Assembly (NCBI GenBank): GCA_963575745.1
Contig: CAUYUJ010019084.1
Location: 97,672-161,671 of the forward strand
DNA length: 64,000 nucleotides
Direction: 5' to 3'
Source of the DNA: Prorocentrum cordatum
Taxonomy: Eukaryota > Sar > Dinophyceae > Prorocentrales > Prorocentraceae
Notes under the pieces: model-generated
Database searches by the model: none
Told to the model about the DNA's origin: nothing
The model's input: only the letters and a program-made list of their open reading frames with translations
Made by a program: the position numbers and the translations under genes
Shown: positions 1-10,836 of the stretch, piece after piece
Position numbering within the stretch: position 1 is the first letter of the stretch
How the letters are laid out: every line of letters begins with the position of its first letter

Positions 1-294
1 CCTGGCGTTTGGTCCAAGATCGTGATGTCCAAACAACTGCGCGTTGCTCAACGAGCCGTGGGGCCGCATGGTCTGGCGGCCACTTCCCTCACGGCTGCTT
101 CTTTCCGGGATGGCCTCCATCGTGATTCAGTGAAGGCTACGGAGATCAGATTGGCAGCCAATATTTGTCTTGCGTCTCGGAGTGCATTTGAAGCTGCAAT
201 TCGCGTTGTTAGGCAATTGCTTGAAGATGGGACCCTTGAGTATATTATGTGTTTTGATCACTTGATGTTCGACGAGAGCCCGCTCCGATTTAAG
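1..294 (+). CDS. hAT-like transposase gene, exon a (5' end outside window)
   Basis: The frame is open from base 1 to a GT donor at 295-296, giving 98 residues with no stop. It ends in the acidic motif FDHLMFDESPLRF. The next exon joins in phase 0 (SPLRFK then VEAGKLVGVS). In hAT-type transposases the first catalytic Asp lies in such a hydrophobic-acidic strand before the RNase H core, and that is my reading here. The true start lies upstream of the window. The ATG at 25 is internal to the open frame, so it is not a good start. Family assignment rests on the pattern of exons a and b together and is inference. Confidence 0.6.
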
Positions 295-497
295 GTTCCA
301 CCCTCATCCCTTACTAACTTTTCTCTTCTGCCCCCCCTTCCAATTGATCCCTGAGCCTGAGCCCCCTCCAGCTCCCCTCAGACGACCATAACATCACTAG
401 GACGACGGAGACGACGACGGCAAAGGCGACGGCGACGGCGACGGCGACGGCCGCGGCGACGACGACGATGAATGCACCGTCGACGACCCTTCCCCAG

Positions 498-914
498 GTT
501 GAGGCAGGCAAGCTGGTTGGTGTGAGCAAGATATTCCAGACAGAGTTTTCGTCGACTTGTATAGTGAAGCATGTGCGAACTGGTAAGATCTTATGCTTGC
601 ATTTCGACAGCCCCTGTTGGCTCCAGCATGTTGATAGGACCACGGGTGAGGCTATCGTGCAGGCCTTGGATGAGCAAGTCGAGGCCGGAGGCTTCCTGCA
701 GAAGATGTTTGGCAACAAGCGCCACGCCCGGCTGATCACGTCAGACGACGCAGGATCCAACGACAGAGCGCACCGTTTTTATCAGATTCATTGTGGCTTA
801 GCCGGGCGCATTCCGTGCTCGGTGCACAAGCTTCAGGCCCTGGCCCACAGGACTGGGGTTTTGGTGGATTCTTCCGTTACTGGCATCCTGAACTCGATGC
901 TGGCACTCGGGCAG
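498..914 (+). CDS. hAT-like transposase gene, exon b (RNase H-like core)
   Basis: It follows a CAG acceptor (495-497) and ends before a GT donor at 915-916, phase 0 at both ends, giving 139 residues. It holds LHFDSPCWLQHVD and then TSDDAGSND, followed 17 residues later by PCSVHKLQALAH. An Asp-rich turn followed by a Cys-x-x-His helix is the layout of the second catalytic Asp and following C/H motif in hAT transposases. I therefore call this a hAT-like RNase H fold; whether it is catalytically active cannot be told. After 914 the frame runs on into (TCG)n repeats, which I treat as intron. Confidence 0.65.
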
Positions 915-3341
915 GTCGCGCCATTCAATTTTAAATGTGCCAACCCTTCCCATCGGATGTCGTCTTGGTCATCGTCGTGGTCGTGGTCCTGGTCGTCGCC
1001 GTCTTCGTCGTCGTCGTCGATTTTCCTGCCCTCCTCGACCTCCACCGCCTCTCGCTCTCCCTCTGGCCCTCTGGAGTGTCCTCCCCGCTCTCCGAGTGAG
1101 GCTCGGCTCGAAGCTTGCGGCCACGGTTGCGCGCCAGGGCCGAGGGGCAGGGGCGCGGCCGTAGGCAGCCATGCCGAACATCTTGGGACTACCCGCAGAG
1201 GAGTATCCCAGGTAGTGGAGACGGGGGGCCCCAGGCTCTCAAGGCTCAAGGCAAGGCCGTCGCCCGGCCCCTGAATTTCAGGGGCTGGGCGACGGCCTTG
1301 CCTTGAGAGCCTGGGCCCCCCCCGTTTCTTTCCATTACCTGGCCATTGGTTTCTCATGTCAGAAGAAGACCCCGAGACATTTTGGTGGCACCAGGGGCCG
1401 CCGCCGCCCATGCCTATCGGGAGCTCCCTGAGTGACGCGTTCCCGCTTATGTGGGGCAACGTGACATACTTGTTCATGTTTTATTTGCGTCCTCAGGTTT
1501 CTTCCGCCTTACGTACTCGGTAACCCCCCCTTTACCTCCTCCATCCTGGACTCCATCCCTTCCCGCCCCCTTGTCACCGTCAGTGCTTCTCGCCTCTCCG
1601 CTTAGGAGCTGACCCTCGTCATGTACTCCAAGGGTGGCTGGTTGGGAAATATGGCGAAGTATGCGCGGGCAGACGTCATGCGGTGCCCTGGGCCCTGGGT
1701 TCCTGCTCGGGCTCCAGGTCATGGTCCTGGTCTGACTCCTGTCCTCTCCGTCCCATGGGCCCACGGGGTCTGAGTCTCGGATTCTGGGTCACAGGGGGCC
1801 CCCTCGCAGGTACGGCCACTACTGGGTGCCCCCGCTGAGCTATTGGTGAGCCCAGCGAGCGGCGCAGCGAGGGGCCGGCGGCTAGCTGCAGTTGGGGCCT
1901 CGCCGAGTAGTAACAGCGGAGCGCAGTGAGTGAGCATTGAGACATTCGCCCTCGTTTAAGAAATGTTTTCCACGTCGAACTTTTTGTTTGCTCAGCTGCT
2001 GACTGTGCTGACAAGGGCCCATCTCGGTTGTTGCAAGGCGGCTCCTTGCCCTTAGGCCCTTTGGGCTCCGTCGTGTAGCGACTGCGCTAGGCTTTTGAAA
2101 CTTTTGCGAGCCGCCTATGCGTTCCCACACAGCTTGATGTATTGTCTTCCTCACGGGTCTCGGTCGTGCTGTTTGCCCTGGGACAAATTCAGGATTGCCC
2201 CTCACGGTCCCCTCATACGTCGGGGGGGACGTGCCCTGGATCCCGGAGTCGTCGTGGCTCCGTAGGGCCCAAGGCTCTAAGGTGCCGTCCTGTCGCCTCG
2301 AGGCCCAGCCTTTAGGCTTAAGGCTTTAGGCATGCTGGCCGCTCCAGAGTCATTTGGCATTCAATTCGTTGCTTCGCCGCTTCGCCCAGTGATGATCTTA
2401 CATGGCTGTATTACATAGTGCATCCAGCTCTCCCCAGAGACATCGGTTGGAGCTTATGGTCATTGTCTGTCTGTCTGTCGTATTGGGCATTGGGTCAAGG
2501 CTTCAAGTAAATCGATGTGTTTGCTCTCGCAGAGGGCCCCTCTCGGACTCCCGGAGAACCTTTGGGCCTCTGGGGGTCGGGCTGCAGGGCGTCTGCGAGG
2601 TCTCTTGGGCCATCTTGAGGCAGCTTTTAAGCCTTAAGCCTTGGGCTTGGGCCCCGTCCAGAGTCCAGAGTCGTCCTTGCCAGGCCATTACCCCAATTAG
2701 TCTAATAGTGAGTTCTGATATTTGTCGCAGGTACCTCGATCAGCCGCCAGCCCTCCTCCCGCCCCAGTAGTCTAGCACCCCGCCCACCAGCCTCCACCCA
2801 CCCGTGGAGGGCTTCTCGGATCGTAGAGTTTTAGAATTCTTGAAGCCATTTTGGGCCGTCTTGAGAGCATCTAAGTCCAAGTTGTTGGGCCCATCATTTG
2901 CCATTTGAATTTGAAGCATTGGGTCTTGGAGTCAGAGTCTTGGACTCCTAGGTCCTAGGAGGGCATCGTGGGCCATCTAGGCCCAAGTAACAAGTAGAGT
3001 CTGTAGAGTAGAGCGCCGCCCATGGGTCCCTCGGCCCGCGGCCTTGTCTAGAGACTAGAGACTAGAGGCCGCCTAGGGGCCCGGGGCCCAGAGACCCAAT
3101 GATCCAATCGTCCATGGAGTCCATAGGGCGCACTGTCCATATGCCATAGGGCCCACTCCCCTGGGGCCCAAGGCCCTTGGCCCGCAAGCGCCGAGAGGCC
3201 CGAGAGGCCCGCCCATGGTCCATAGAGTCTAAGAGCAGGGCCTAAGTGTCCCGCCATCGGGGCGCCCTGCCCGCACTTTTGTATCATGTCTTAGGTTTTT
3301 TCAATGCCCACGCAAGATCTTGCTCCCTGCCAGCGCCGCAG
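915..3341 (+). other. Long intron of the hAT-like gene
   Basis: The intron is 2.4 kb, GT-AG, between phase-0 exons. It holds a (GTC/GTG)n patch at 960-1020, a long foldback at 1208-1342, and degenerate G/C-rich text with recurring words such as AAGGCTTTAGGC and TCCTAGGTCC. Open frames here are short, mutually overlapping on both strands and low in complexity, so I see no gene. An unrecognised small exon cannot be excluded. Confidence 0.5.
1208..1342. repeat. Foldback (inverted repeat) inside the intron
   Basis: The two arms, CCAGGTAGTGG onward and its near reverse complement ending CCATTACCTGG, pair over about 60 bases around a centre near 1274-1276 (CCCCTGAATTTCAGGGG). The arms include GGCCCCAGGCTCTCAAGG. 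The left arm carries a 6-base insertion (GCTCAA) relative to the right arm. No coding sequence is present. It resembles a MITE or an introner-type insertion; no target duplication was convincing. Confidence 0.75.
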
Positions 3342-5100
3342 GTCGGGTGGAGGCAGCGGTTCAAGAGGGCCATCGACGAATTCGTGTCCGAGAATTTGGT
3401 GATCGACTACGGGCCGCCGCCAGCGCCCGGGACCGAGGCGGCCCATTTTAGGGACGCGGTGTTGTCACAATACGTTTCTTGCCCGAGACATTTCCAGAGT
3501 GACGGTGATACTGGTGTGGGAATTCGTCGTCGTAATCGTGGGGGTGGCATATTGAGGCATCGGTTCCAGAGGCAAGTCTACGATAAGTTGCTGAATGGCG
3601 ATTTGTCCATCAGGGGCAAACTCGTCCACCATTGCAGCCCGAATTGCTGCACCAGCCGCGACGAAACAGTCCAGGCCGTTCGTTCCCATTTCGTCCCGAG
3701 TTGCTTATCAGGTTTTAAGGCGTTTTCTCGAGGAAAGTGGACTGGGGCGGAGGAAGTATATAAGGCCGTCTTGCTGTTGGAACACACTCACGGCCTTTTC
3801 TCTGTGGGATTTAGAGCTTTGCTTGCCGATAAGAAGACGGACGAATCGCCATCGGCAGCAACAGATGTTATCAGCGTGCTTGTCGCCCAGCCCGACGGGG
3901 TCGCCGCAGCTCCCACCGATTCCAGTGCGTGGCAGAAGGTCACCAAGAACTGGCTCCAGACAGCAGAGAAATGGATAGACAGCCCCACAGGTTTCACAGA
4001 CATCGCCGTGCTGGAGAAAGTATCAGAAGGCAGGCGGCTTAGTCTCTCCCGAATGTTTCAAGTAGCTTCTAGAAGATGGGAACATGGACAGAAGATGAAG
4101 GCGAGCTGGGGTGGTTCGAGAGATTTTCAGTGCGCACTTGCCGCTAACAATTGGTTTGCAGAGCCAGCTGTTCAACTATTCTGCGAGTTGTGCACTCCAG
4201 GGGGCGCGTGCGACCAGCACTGGAACGTCATCGAGCCCGACAAGCGCACATCCTCAGTGCGGTGTTTGGCTTTCCGCGTGCTCGCCAAGGCCACCACCAC
4301 ACTATTTGATCTGACGGTGTGGCCACAATCAATATTTCCGTTCAGAATCTTCAAACTACTTGATCCTTCCCTCAATGACGCTGGCATTATTCGGATGGCG
4401 AAAGGATTCTTGAAGCGCCCGTGCATCCTGGACGACGTGAGTAAAGAGTACCTGGAGAAGTACAAAGGGAAATCAATAATTTCGCCAGAGGCCAGATGTG
4501 AGCTCAGGGCAAGAGCCGCTATCATGGAACTATCTATTGCCAGGATTGAATCGCGATGGAGCGAGGTTCGGAGATTGAACAAGCTGCTGGGCCTCCAGAC
4601 CTCATCTGCCGAACTGGAGTACGTCTCAGCCAAGTTCGTCAATCGGTGGCTAAAGTTCGCAGTGCAATCAAAGGGCAAGTCCGCACTCGAGACTCTTGGC
4701 AACATCATTCAGGCAGAGATCGAGGAGACCAAGCTCGGAGAGGATCCCAACCGGCAGAAACAACAGAAGCGCCTGCAGCGCCGATACTCTGGTTGGAACG
4801 CCTACGTCCACATGAAAATCAAGACGGCCAGAGATGCAGGTGATGATTTGTTCGTGAAGTATGGGCCTGACCAGATGAAGCTCTGGAATGAACGTGCGGC
4901 TACTTGGTCAACCGAGTGGAAGGCAGCGACCGCTGAGGAGAGGAAGGTCTGCCAGAAAGCAGCTCAGGTAGCTACCCGCCGTCGGGAGTTGGGCTTGCCG
5001 CCGTGGAGGCTCAGGAGTCCCGGTGAAGCCCATGCATTGGAGACCGACGCAGCAGTCCAACGTGCGATTAGAGAAGCTGAAGTTCTTGCAGTTGAAGATG
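3342..5100 (+). CDS. hAT-like transposase gene, exon c (large central exon with HMG-box-like segment)
   Basis: It follows a CAG acceptor (3339-3341) and joins exon b in phase 0 (MLALGQ then VGWRQRF). About 586 residues stay in one frame. It contains a Cys/His cluster (HHCSPNCC, near residue 103), long mixed alpha-helical sequence, and at exon residues about 480-550 a segment beginning WNAYVHMKIK and running through WSTEWKAATAEERK. That spacing of Trp, Tyr and basic residues resembles an HMG box, a DNA-bending domain; this is a pattern judgement. The frame is open to 5168, but from about 5100 the protein-like signal moves to other frames (next entry). Confidence 0.65.
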
Positions 5101-5517
5101 GTGACGGTTGCCGACTCATCGGCTGCTGGTTTCATTCGATCTTCCTCCCGACTTCCGATCGGATATGATGATCTTTTAATCAAGTCTGAACTCGTTGAAT
5201 TGAGTCGCTCGGTGGCCTTCGCGAGCCAATCGGATCTGTTACAGGCTCCTCCACCCTACGAATCATGACACCCAACCTCCCTACTCACTATGCTCACGGC
5301 TACCTCCGATCTTTCCTTGAGCGCGATCTGTTTTTTGAAAGGCGCCGAGCTAGGATCGTTGCCTACGCTCGCTCCCAGGCCAAGATATTACGCGCTGGGT
5401 CGACTTTCCCGACGAGATGCTGGAGTCTGTTGAAGGGGTTGATACAACTCCGTCGTATCTCAGAGGCCTCAGCGAGAACATGAAAGTACTGACGAGTGCT
5501 GCGAACATGAGGACGAG
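5098..5517 (+). CDS. hAT-like gene, frame-shifted continuation (exon d, 5396-5517, clearest)
   Basis: Protein-like sequence continues but in changing frames. One frame (5098-5268) has LPIGYDDLLIKSELVELS then a stop. A second (about 5247-5393) has YAHGYLRSFLERDLFFERR. A third (from 5396) has WVDFPDEMLESVEGVD and YLRGLSENMKVLTSAANM. The last reaches a likely GC donor at 5518-5519 after an AG, and its phase fits the next exon (NMRTR then YEEDVKN). The upstream shifts lack good splice sites, so they are either indels in a decaying copy, assembly errors or unseen introns. Confidence 0.4.
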
Positions 5518-5916
5518 GCAGAGAGAGCAGGAGGATTTGGACAAGTGCCCCGTTCTGTCCTAGCTGTCTCGTGTTGTTTCTCCTTTCGCATTTAGCCATC
5601 TGCGTCTGGGGGTTCTGAAGTATTAGATATCTCAGCCCGCCCCGAAGCCACCTCCCCATGAATCAGTGTGGTTGTTTTTTTTTGTTGGGGGGGAGGGTAA
5701 CATCATGGATCGATTTTCGCCCAGACTCCCACTCAGTAGCATTTCGCATGTAGAATCAACACCTTGGATGTGCAATGATGTGCGGCCCCGGCCACAGCAT
5801 CTAGGGTGGCCCAGCGTTTATTGTAGCAGCGGGCCCCAACTCTACCCTAGCCCCTAGCAGCTAGCAGCTATAGCATAATCCCTGGCCCCGTCCCGTCCTT
5901 CGGCCCTGTCCTGTAG

Positions 5917-6421
5917 GTACGAGGAGGACGTCAAGAACCTCACCAGGGAATCCAATAATGCTGGAGCTATTGTGCCGACGGTGCATCCTTCGATTGTTGA
6001 ACCATTGGGCCCCCCAGGGCACCGATTGAAACATATTTCACAAATGGAGGTCCGCAGTGTTGACCCAATTCCTCTGGCCGACGCTACCATCTTGGCATCT
6101 TGTTTGAAGACGCCCCACCTTCTGTTTAAAGGTAACGACAAGGCCGAGGCTGCACCGAGCCTTGTACAGTCGCATGAGGCCTCCGATCATGCTCGTGACA
6201 TCTGGGCGAAGCGGCATCGCCTTATTGAACATGACTCTTGCAAAGCTTTGGGTACTGTGCCTGCAACCCGCACACTTTGCAATATACTTGGCGAATGCGT
6301 GTGCAAGCCCAGTCCGGGCGACACTCCGAGCAGGGCGCACACCAGTTTGAAGATCTCTGAGAAATTGCGAGATGTTGTTTTCAGCCGGAGCCCGTACTCC
6401 AAGGAGGAGATACATCATGCA
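5917..6421 (+). CDS. hAT-like gene, exon e
   Basis: It follows a CTGTAG acceptor and opens with YEEDVKNLTRESNNAG. About 168 residues run in frame to near HHAC, where both GC and GT donors are possible around 6421-6424. The sequence is rich in charged and Cys residues (CNILGECVCK). A phase-2 junction from the GC donor at 5518 gives a clean codon (AG+G). Beyond 6421 the frame turns proline-rich and stops at 6505. Function of this segment is unknown; its place in the gene rests on phase agreement and strand. Confidence 0.5.
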
Positions 6422-6764
6422 TGCGTGCTACATCCGCCGACCCGAACAGCTCCTCCTGCACCTGAGGACCTCAGGGCCCGATGGGGCTCTCTCGTGCCAA
6501 CATGATTGTTGCTATCGGCACTCCTGCTAGCCGCCCCCGCCCCAAGCAACCAAATCTAACGTTTCCGACCGCGTGGGGGGGATCCGTTTCCCCAGCCCAT
6601 GCCTCGGGCCGGGGACCAGTGGCCCGACCTTGGACGAATCACCCAGGGCAATGCGAACGTGTCAGTGTCAGCCAGCCTGCCAGCTAGGGACAGGGACGAG
6701 CCTCAAATCTTCAAATTTCGGCCCCGCCGAGGGGCCAGTCGGATGGCCTCAGTTGTCCAAGCAG

Positions 6765-7354
6765 GTTTTCAAGTAATTTGTCTCCGAGCTAGGCATCGTG
6801 AAGAAGACCGCGAGCGCGAGGGCGAGGAAGAGGAAGGCCCAGCCACATTGTTGAGAGTGTGGTGTCACGTATCCGTCCTGGTGAAGAGGACGACGCCTGT
6901 GTTTTGGCTGATGCATGGGCCTCAGGACGAGGAATTGCCACCGCGATTCGTGCTGAAACCCATGGTCCGCGATGGTACCCCGTGCGTTCGGTCTGCCTTC
7001 AAGCTGGCCTTCTTAGATCTGGATGACGCGTTCATCTGGGCCGTGGAATTTTTCCGTTTCGACCCTTCCGAACTCACTTTGCCATCCATTGCGCCTACAG
7101 AACTAGAAGTTGTGAAAGATCACCGATTTGACATTACAGATTTCTGGAATGCTCCTCGTCAGCGCAAGAGCCGACGCAAAGAAGGCTGGGGCCCGAAAGG
7201 CGGTGGAGCTCTGATAGATCGTGCCCCTGACGACGACGATGCAGAGGGTGCAGGCGCTCTGGGCTGCCAGGAAATTGAATCGGCCAGGGAAGCCCGACAC
7301 TTGCCGCCAGGGCATCGGGCATTAGTGCCTCAATGGTGGCAAGTACTTGTCTAG
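6765..7354 (+). CDS. hAT-like gene, exon f
   Basis: It follows a GCAG acceptor at 6761-6764 and has a phase compatible with a GC donor near 6422. It begins FQVICLRARHREEDRERE, passes an acidic stretch, then reads as a folded segment with WCHVSVLVKRTTPVFWLMHG and AFIWAVEFFRFDPSEL. The last part (KSRRKEGWGPKGGG, DDDDAEG) is low in complexity, and the true donor may lie near 7190-7250 rather than at the stop at 7354. No family recognised for this part alone. Confidence 0.5.
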
Positions 7355-8360
7355 CCGATGGGGTTTGGACAACTCCCCAGACAGTATTTGCACATAGATA
7401 TTCTTTCTTGCTCTCGGGCTCTCGGGCCCTGCGAGCCGCAGTCGGCTGCCCCCAGCTGAGGCTCAGGCCTTCAGCTCATGGCGCAAGGTCCTGTGGCAGG
7501 CCCTGTGGTTGATGCCCTATGGCGCCCCATGGCAGGTGCCCCCATGAGGCCACTAGAGTCACTAGAGGGCCCAAGACGGCCCAACACTCCGTCGCGCGCA
7601 AATCTATCGTGTGTAGGTCGTTGAGTTGTCTTGGAGTCCCCGAGCCTTGGACTTGGATTAGACTTGGAGAGCCTGAGGAGACGGGAGGGAGGGCGAGGAT
7701 GGAGGAGGGAGGAGGGAGGGTTGTGTGGCGGAGAGAATTCTGAGACCTTGAGTATTATTATAAGACGCCCACCTACGGCGAATCACCGCCGCCCATCTTT
7801 GGGGCCCTCCTAGGTCCTAGGTCCTAGGCCCTTGGGCCCCATGGGCCCAGCCCGGCCCCTAAAACATCCCTACATCCCAAAATCCTTACAGTCCGGCCCC
7901 TAAAACATCCCTAAAGCGTCGTCGTCGTCGTCATCCTCCTCCTCCTCCTCCTCCGCTTTCTGCTCCTCTCGGCCTGAGGGGAGTGGTGCGTGCCTGAGCC
8001 GGCATGTCAATATTATGTACTCGAGAGACCCCCAGGGTGTTGGAAGAAATTCGCTAGTCCTCCCTTGCTCCTTGCTCCCACCCGCCACCCCGCAGTCACT
8101 GTTCCTGTTCATGCAATCACACACTCCCCCCCCGAAAAGCCACAGCGGGAAATCAATGAGTTTATGTTTTGGGCCCCAGGGCTCCTTGGTCTGGGGCCCC
8201 TTGGGTCCTGGGGGGCAGCGTTAGGACAGGAGAAATCGAAAATCGAAAACCCAGCGCGCGCCAGCCCAATGGGGCCGAATCTCAGAAGCCCGACGCACTG
8301 GAAGTACCCCGTTGTAACCTCTTGGGCCTTGGGTCTCTGGCTTCGGCGAAAGTGACCCAG
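7355..8360 (+). other. Non-coding stretch (intron or intergenic)
   Basis: It holds purine-rich text (7670-7730), a 21-base direct repeat CCGGCCCCTAAAACATCCCTA at about 7853 and 7891, a short (CTC/GTC)n tract at 7917-7955, and nothing convincingly coding. Confidence 0.5.
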
Positions 8361-8683
8361 GCGATGGAAGCGCAGCAGGTCCTGGTCCAGCTCCCGTCGA
8401 GCCCCTACTTGCTTTGGTTCTTGCTGATCCCGACGGCAATGATCCTCATCATCCCGACGATGATTTGTATGCTTTCTTTGAACAGCATGGTGGTGAGGAC
8501 CCCGGTGGGCAGGTCGCAAACTTTCTGGAGGGTTCTGATGATGAGTCGGGCAGTGATGATTTCGCCGATCTGTTCGAGGCCGAGGAGAGCGAGGACGGGG
8601 ATGGCAACTCCGACAGCGGGCATGGTGGAGGAGGTGATGGAGGTGACGCAGGTGGGGGTGGAGGTCACGCAGGAGGCCGCGGG
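8361..8683 (+). CDS. Acidic exon g (probably same gene as exons a-f)
   Basis: It follows a GACCCAG acceptor. The frame reads APVEPLLALVLADPDGND and then a strongly acidic, Gly/Ser-rich segment (EGSDDESGSDDFADLFEA, GGGGDGGDAGGGGGHAGG). It looks intrinsically disordered. The donor is uncertain: a GT at about 8664 or a GC near 8681 would both leave one overhanging base, which is what exon h needs. It could be a separate gene's first exon, but no ATG lies in frame near its start. Confidence 0.4.
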
Positions 8684-8775
8684 TGTTTTTCATTCCCAAC
8701 CCAACCGCCCCCCCCAGCTGTGATGTTGGGTCCCCCCTTTGAAGAGATAGCGAGATAGCGCCCCGTGTCCTGTGG

Positions 8776-8836
8776 GGTATTCGCAGCTTAACTGCATATG
8801 CATATGGTTGGGCCCCTTCGCCAGGATAGTTATTCC
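8776..8836 (+). repeat. Copy of the family B tail motif
   Basis: It reads CTGCATATGCATATGGTTGG followed by GCCCCTTCGCCAGGATAGTT. The same pattern (GGTTGGGCC, TTCGCCAGG, TAATTGT) recurs at about 15,160, 58,215 and 61,120, where it follows family B arrays. Here it lies between exons g and h without an array. Confidence 0.5.
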
Positions 8837-8897
8837 CCCCCCTCCCCATCCTGATCATCGTCGTCCTCTTTCTGATTTCTCCTCCTCCAGTCCCCAG

Positions 8898-9550
8898 GTT
8901 GTGGCGGCAATATCCCACCAGAGCATGATCACCATCTTCTTCATATGGCGCAGGGTATTCAGCCACCTCCCCCCCCGTCGCCGCTGGGCGAAACAGGATC
9001 GGGGTCGGGGCCCGGGGCAGCGACAGGACCTTCAGGGCCGTCAGGGCCCGGCTTTGGCTTTGGACCTCCGCTTCCTCCACCACCCTCTCCGCCTCCAGAG
9101 CCTGGCCTTGCAGCAGCCGATGTGCCCCCACCGCCGGCGCCGCATGCGGCAGGCAGGCCACGGCGTCCGGCAGAGGGAGTCGACCATTTTGAGTTTCCAG
9201 GTGGTTACATAGCTTTTGCGAGTGCTGACAATTCAGTTTATGCTATATGCAAAAACCCACTGCATAATGGGTGCCGAAGAGGTCGTACTCTGAATTATAA
9301 TGCAGGGCGGCTCGGCTCAGGCCGCCCGATGGGGCATTTGATAGCGTGGCTCGAGGAGGGCCTCACAGTTAGCGAACCAACGCACCAGGACTTGAAATTG
9401 CTGCCACCAAGGCCCAATCGCAATGCGGCAAAAGCTCGTTTGATTGCCAAGGTCGCCGAGGGCGACGAGAAGGCCAAGATATTGTGTATGGCCGAAAACG
9501 GCCCCCCAGACCAGGTCAGACCTTATCCTGAACCACCCGATATTAAGTGA
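8898..9550 (+). CDS. Proline-rich exon h with Cys/His motif; 3' end of gene
   Basis: It follows a CCCCAG acceptor. It starts CGGNIPPEHDHHLLHMAQG, has about 55 residues of Pro/Gly-rich linker, then a compact domain: GGYIAFASADNSVYAICKN, PLHNGC, RRGRTLNYNAGRLGSGRPMG and HLIAWLEEG. The Cys-x4-His-x2-Cys plus GRPMGHLIAWL arrangement suggests a small metal-binding fold. I recall similar unannotated domains recurring in dinoflagellate predicted proteins, but cannot search here. The stop is TGA at 9548-9550. I infer it is the last exon of the hAT-like gene, but the join to exon f is unproven. Confidence 0.55.
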
Positions 9551-9819
9551 TGGAGTCGAGCCGTCTTTTGTCGGCTGTCTTCGCTCGGATTCCTCTCCGC
9601 GAGATGTCCTCTTCTCCCCTCTCCTCCACCTCCACTGCTCTCACTCTCTTCCCCCCTAGAGAGAGTGCCACGGAGGCTGCCCCGCCATGGCCCCGCTTTT
9701 TTCGTGGACAGCGCGCCCCTAGTCAGAGGCTGACTGGCCCTCCCTATCTTGGAAGAGTCTTGGGGCGACGGTTCGGGGGAGGAGGAGGAGGAGGAGGAGC
9801 TGGAGGAGTTTAAAGAGAG

Positions 9820-9860
<41 letters not shown>

Positions 9861-10836
9861 CAGAGAGAGCCCTCCCCGCCGTCCGTCCGACGTGCTGCGC
9901 CGTGCTGCGCCAGCGCACCCATCCACCGTGTCTCAGGCCGTGGCCGTTTTGGCCATGGTGCCATGGCCATGGGGCCCAGGGGGGCATGCGGCATGGGCCA
10001 CTTGCAAGTTCTAAGCGTCTTTTTGAAAACCACGTTGCGGCAGAGTTGTTGATTGCAGCCAGTGCCTCGTCCGACACACGTGGGTGTGTCCATCGAGCCC
10101 GTTACGTGGAGATAGGTCAGATAGGTCAGCCAACACTGGGGATCCTCCCGTAAAGTGGGATATCGCCTGGTGGTGGTGCTGCGCGTCCGCTCCTGTTTCA
10201 TCACCTTCTAACTTTCATGCCACAAGAAATCCTATCTCCCCACCCTGGCGCCCCGCTTCCGCTTCTTCGACTTTGACTTCGGCGGCTTCTGCCAGCATGC
10301 CAGCAGAGCCAAGGACCAGCGGCGGAGATAGCGAGGGCCGAGGGCCCCCCCTCTCTCGTAGCTGATCCCTCCGCCGCTCCCGTCGGACCCCCGCCCCAGT
10401 CTGCCTTTCTGCAATCATTTCTAATAAATTCTGCTGCTTTTCCTTATTCCACTTCCTCCTCCGATCCTCGTCCTGGTCCTGGTCCCAGCCTAGCAGCTAT
10501 AGCACCTCGCAATGGCCTCACTACGTACGTCGTGGACCCCTGGACTCTGGGCCCCTGGTGCGAGCGGCGCCGAGGTCGCATGCCAGAGGACACACACGTA
10601 AGCACACACGACACACACACACACACACACACACACGCGCACACACACACACAACATGCACTTACACATTGTCACCATAGAGAACGCCTGGGGACGCCTA
10701 AAACTGGCTTGCCATTTCGCAGTCGCATCTCGCAGCTGCTTGACAACTCAAACGGCTTGAGCGGCCTTCACGCGGGCAGCCGGAAGCCCGTCAGGAGTCA
10801 CGAGCCCAGGTTAATATTAGCAATTTGCTTTGCAGC
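9551..10836. other. Intergenic, simple-repeat rich
   Basis: It holds a (GAG)n patch (9778-9800), a (GA)n tract at about 9822-9858, and an (AC)n tract at about 10,605-10,652 broken by one GCGC. A CTTTGCAG acceptor-like site ends at 10,835, directly before the next gene's ATG. No reading frame stands out on either strand. Confidence 0.5.
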
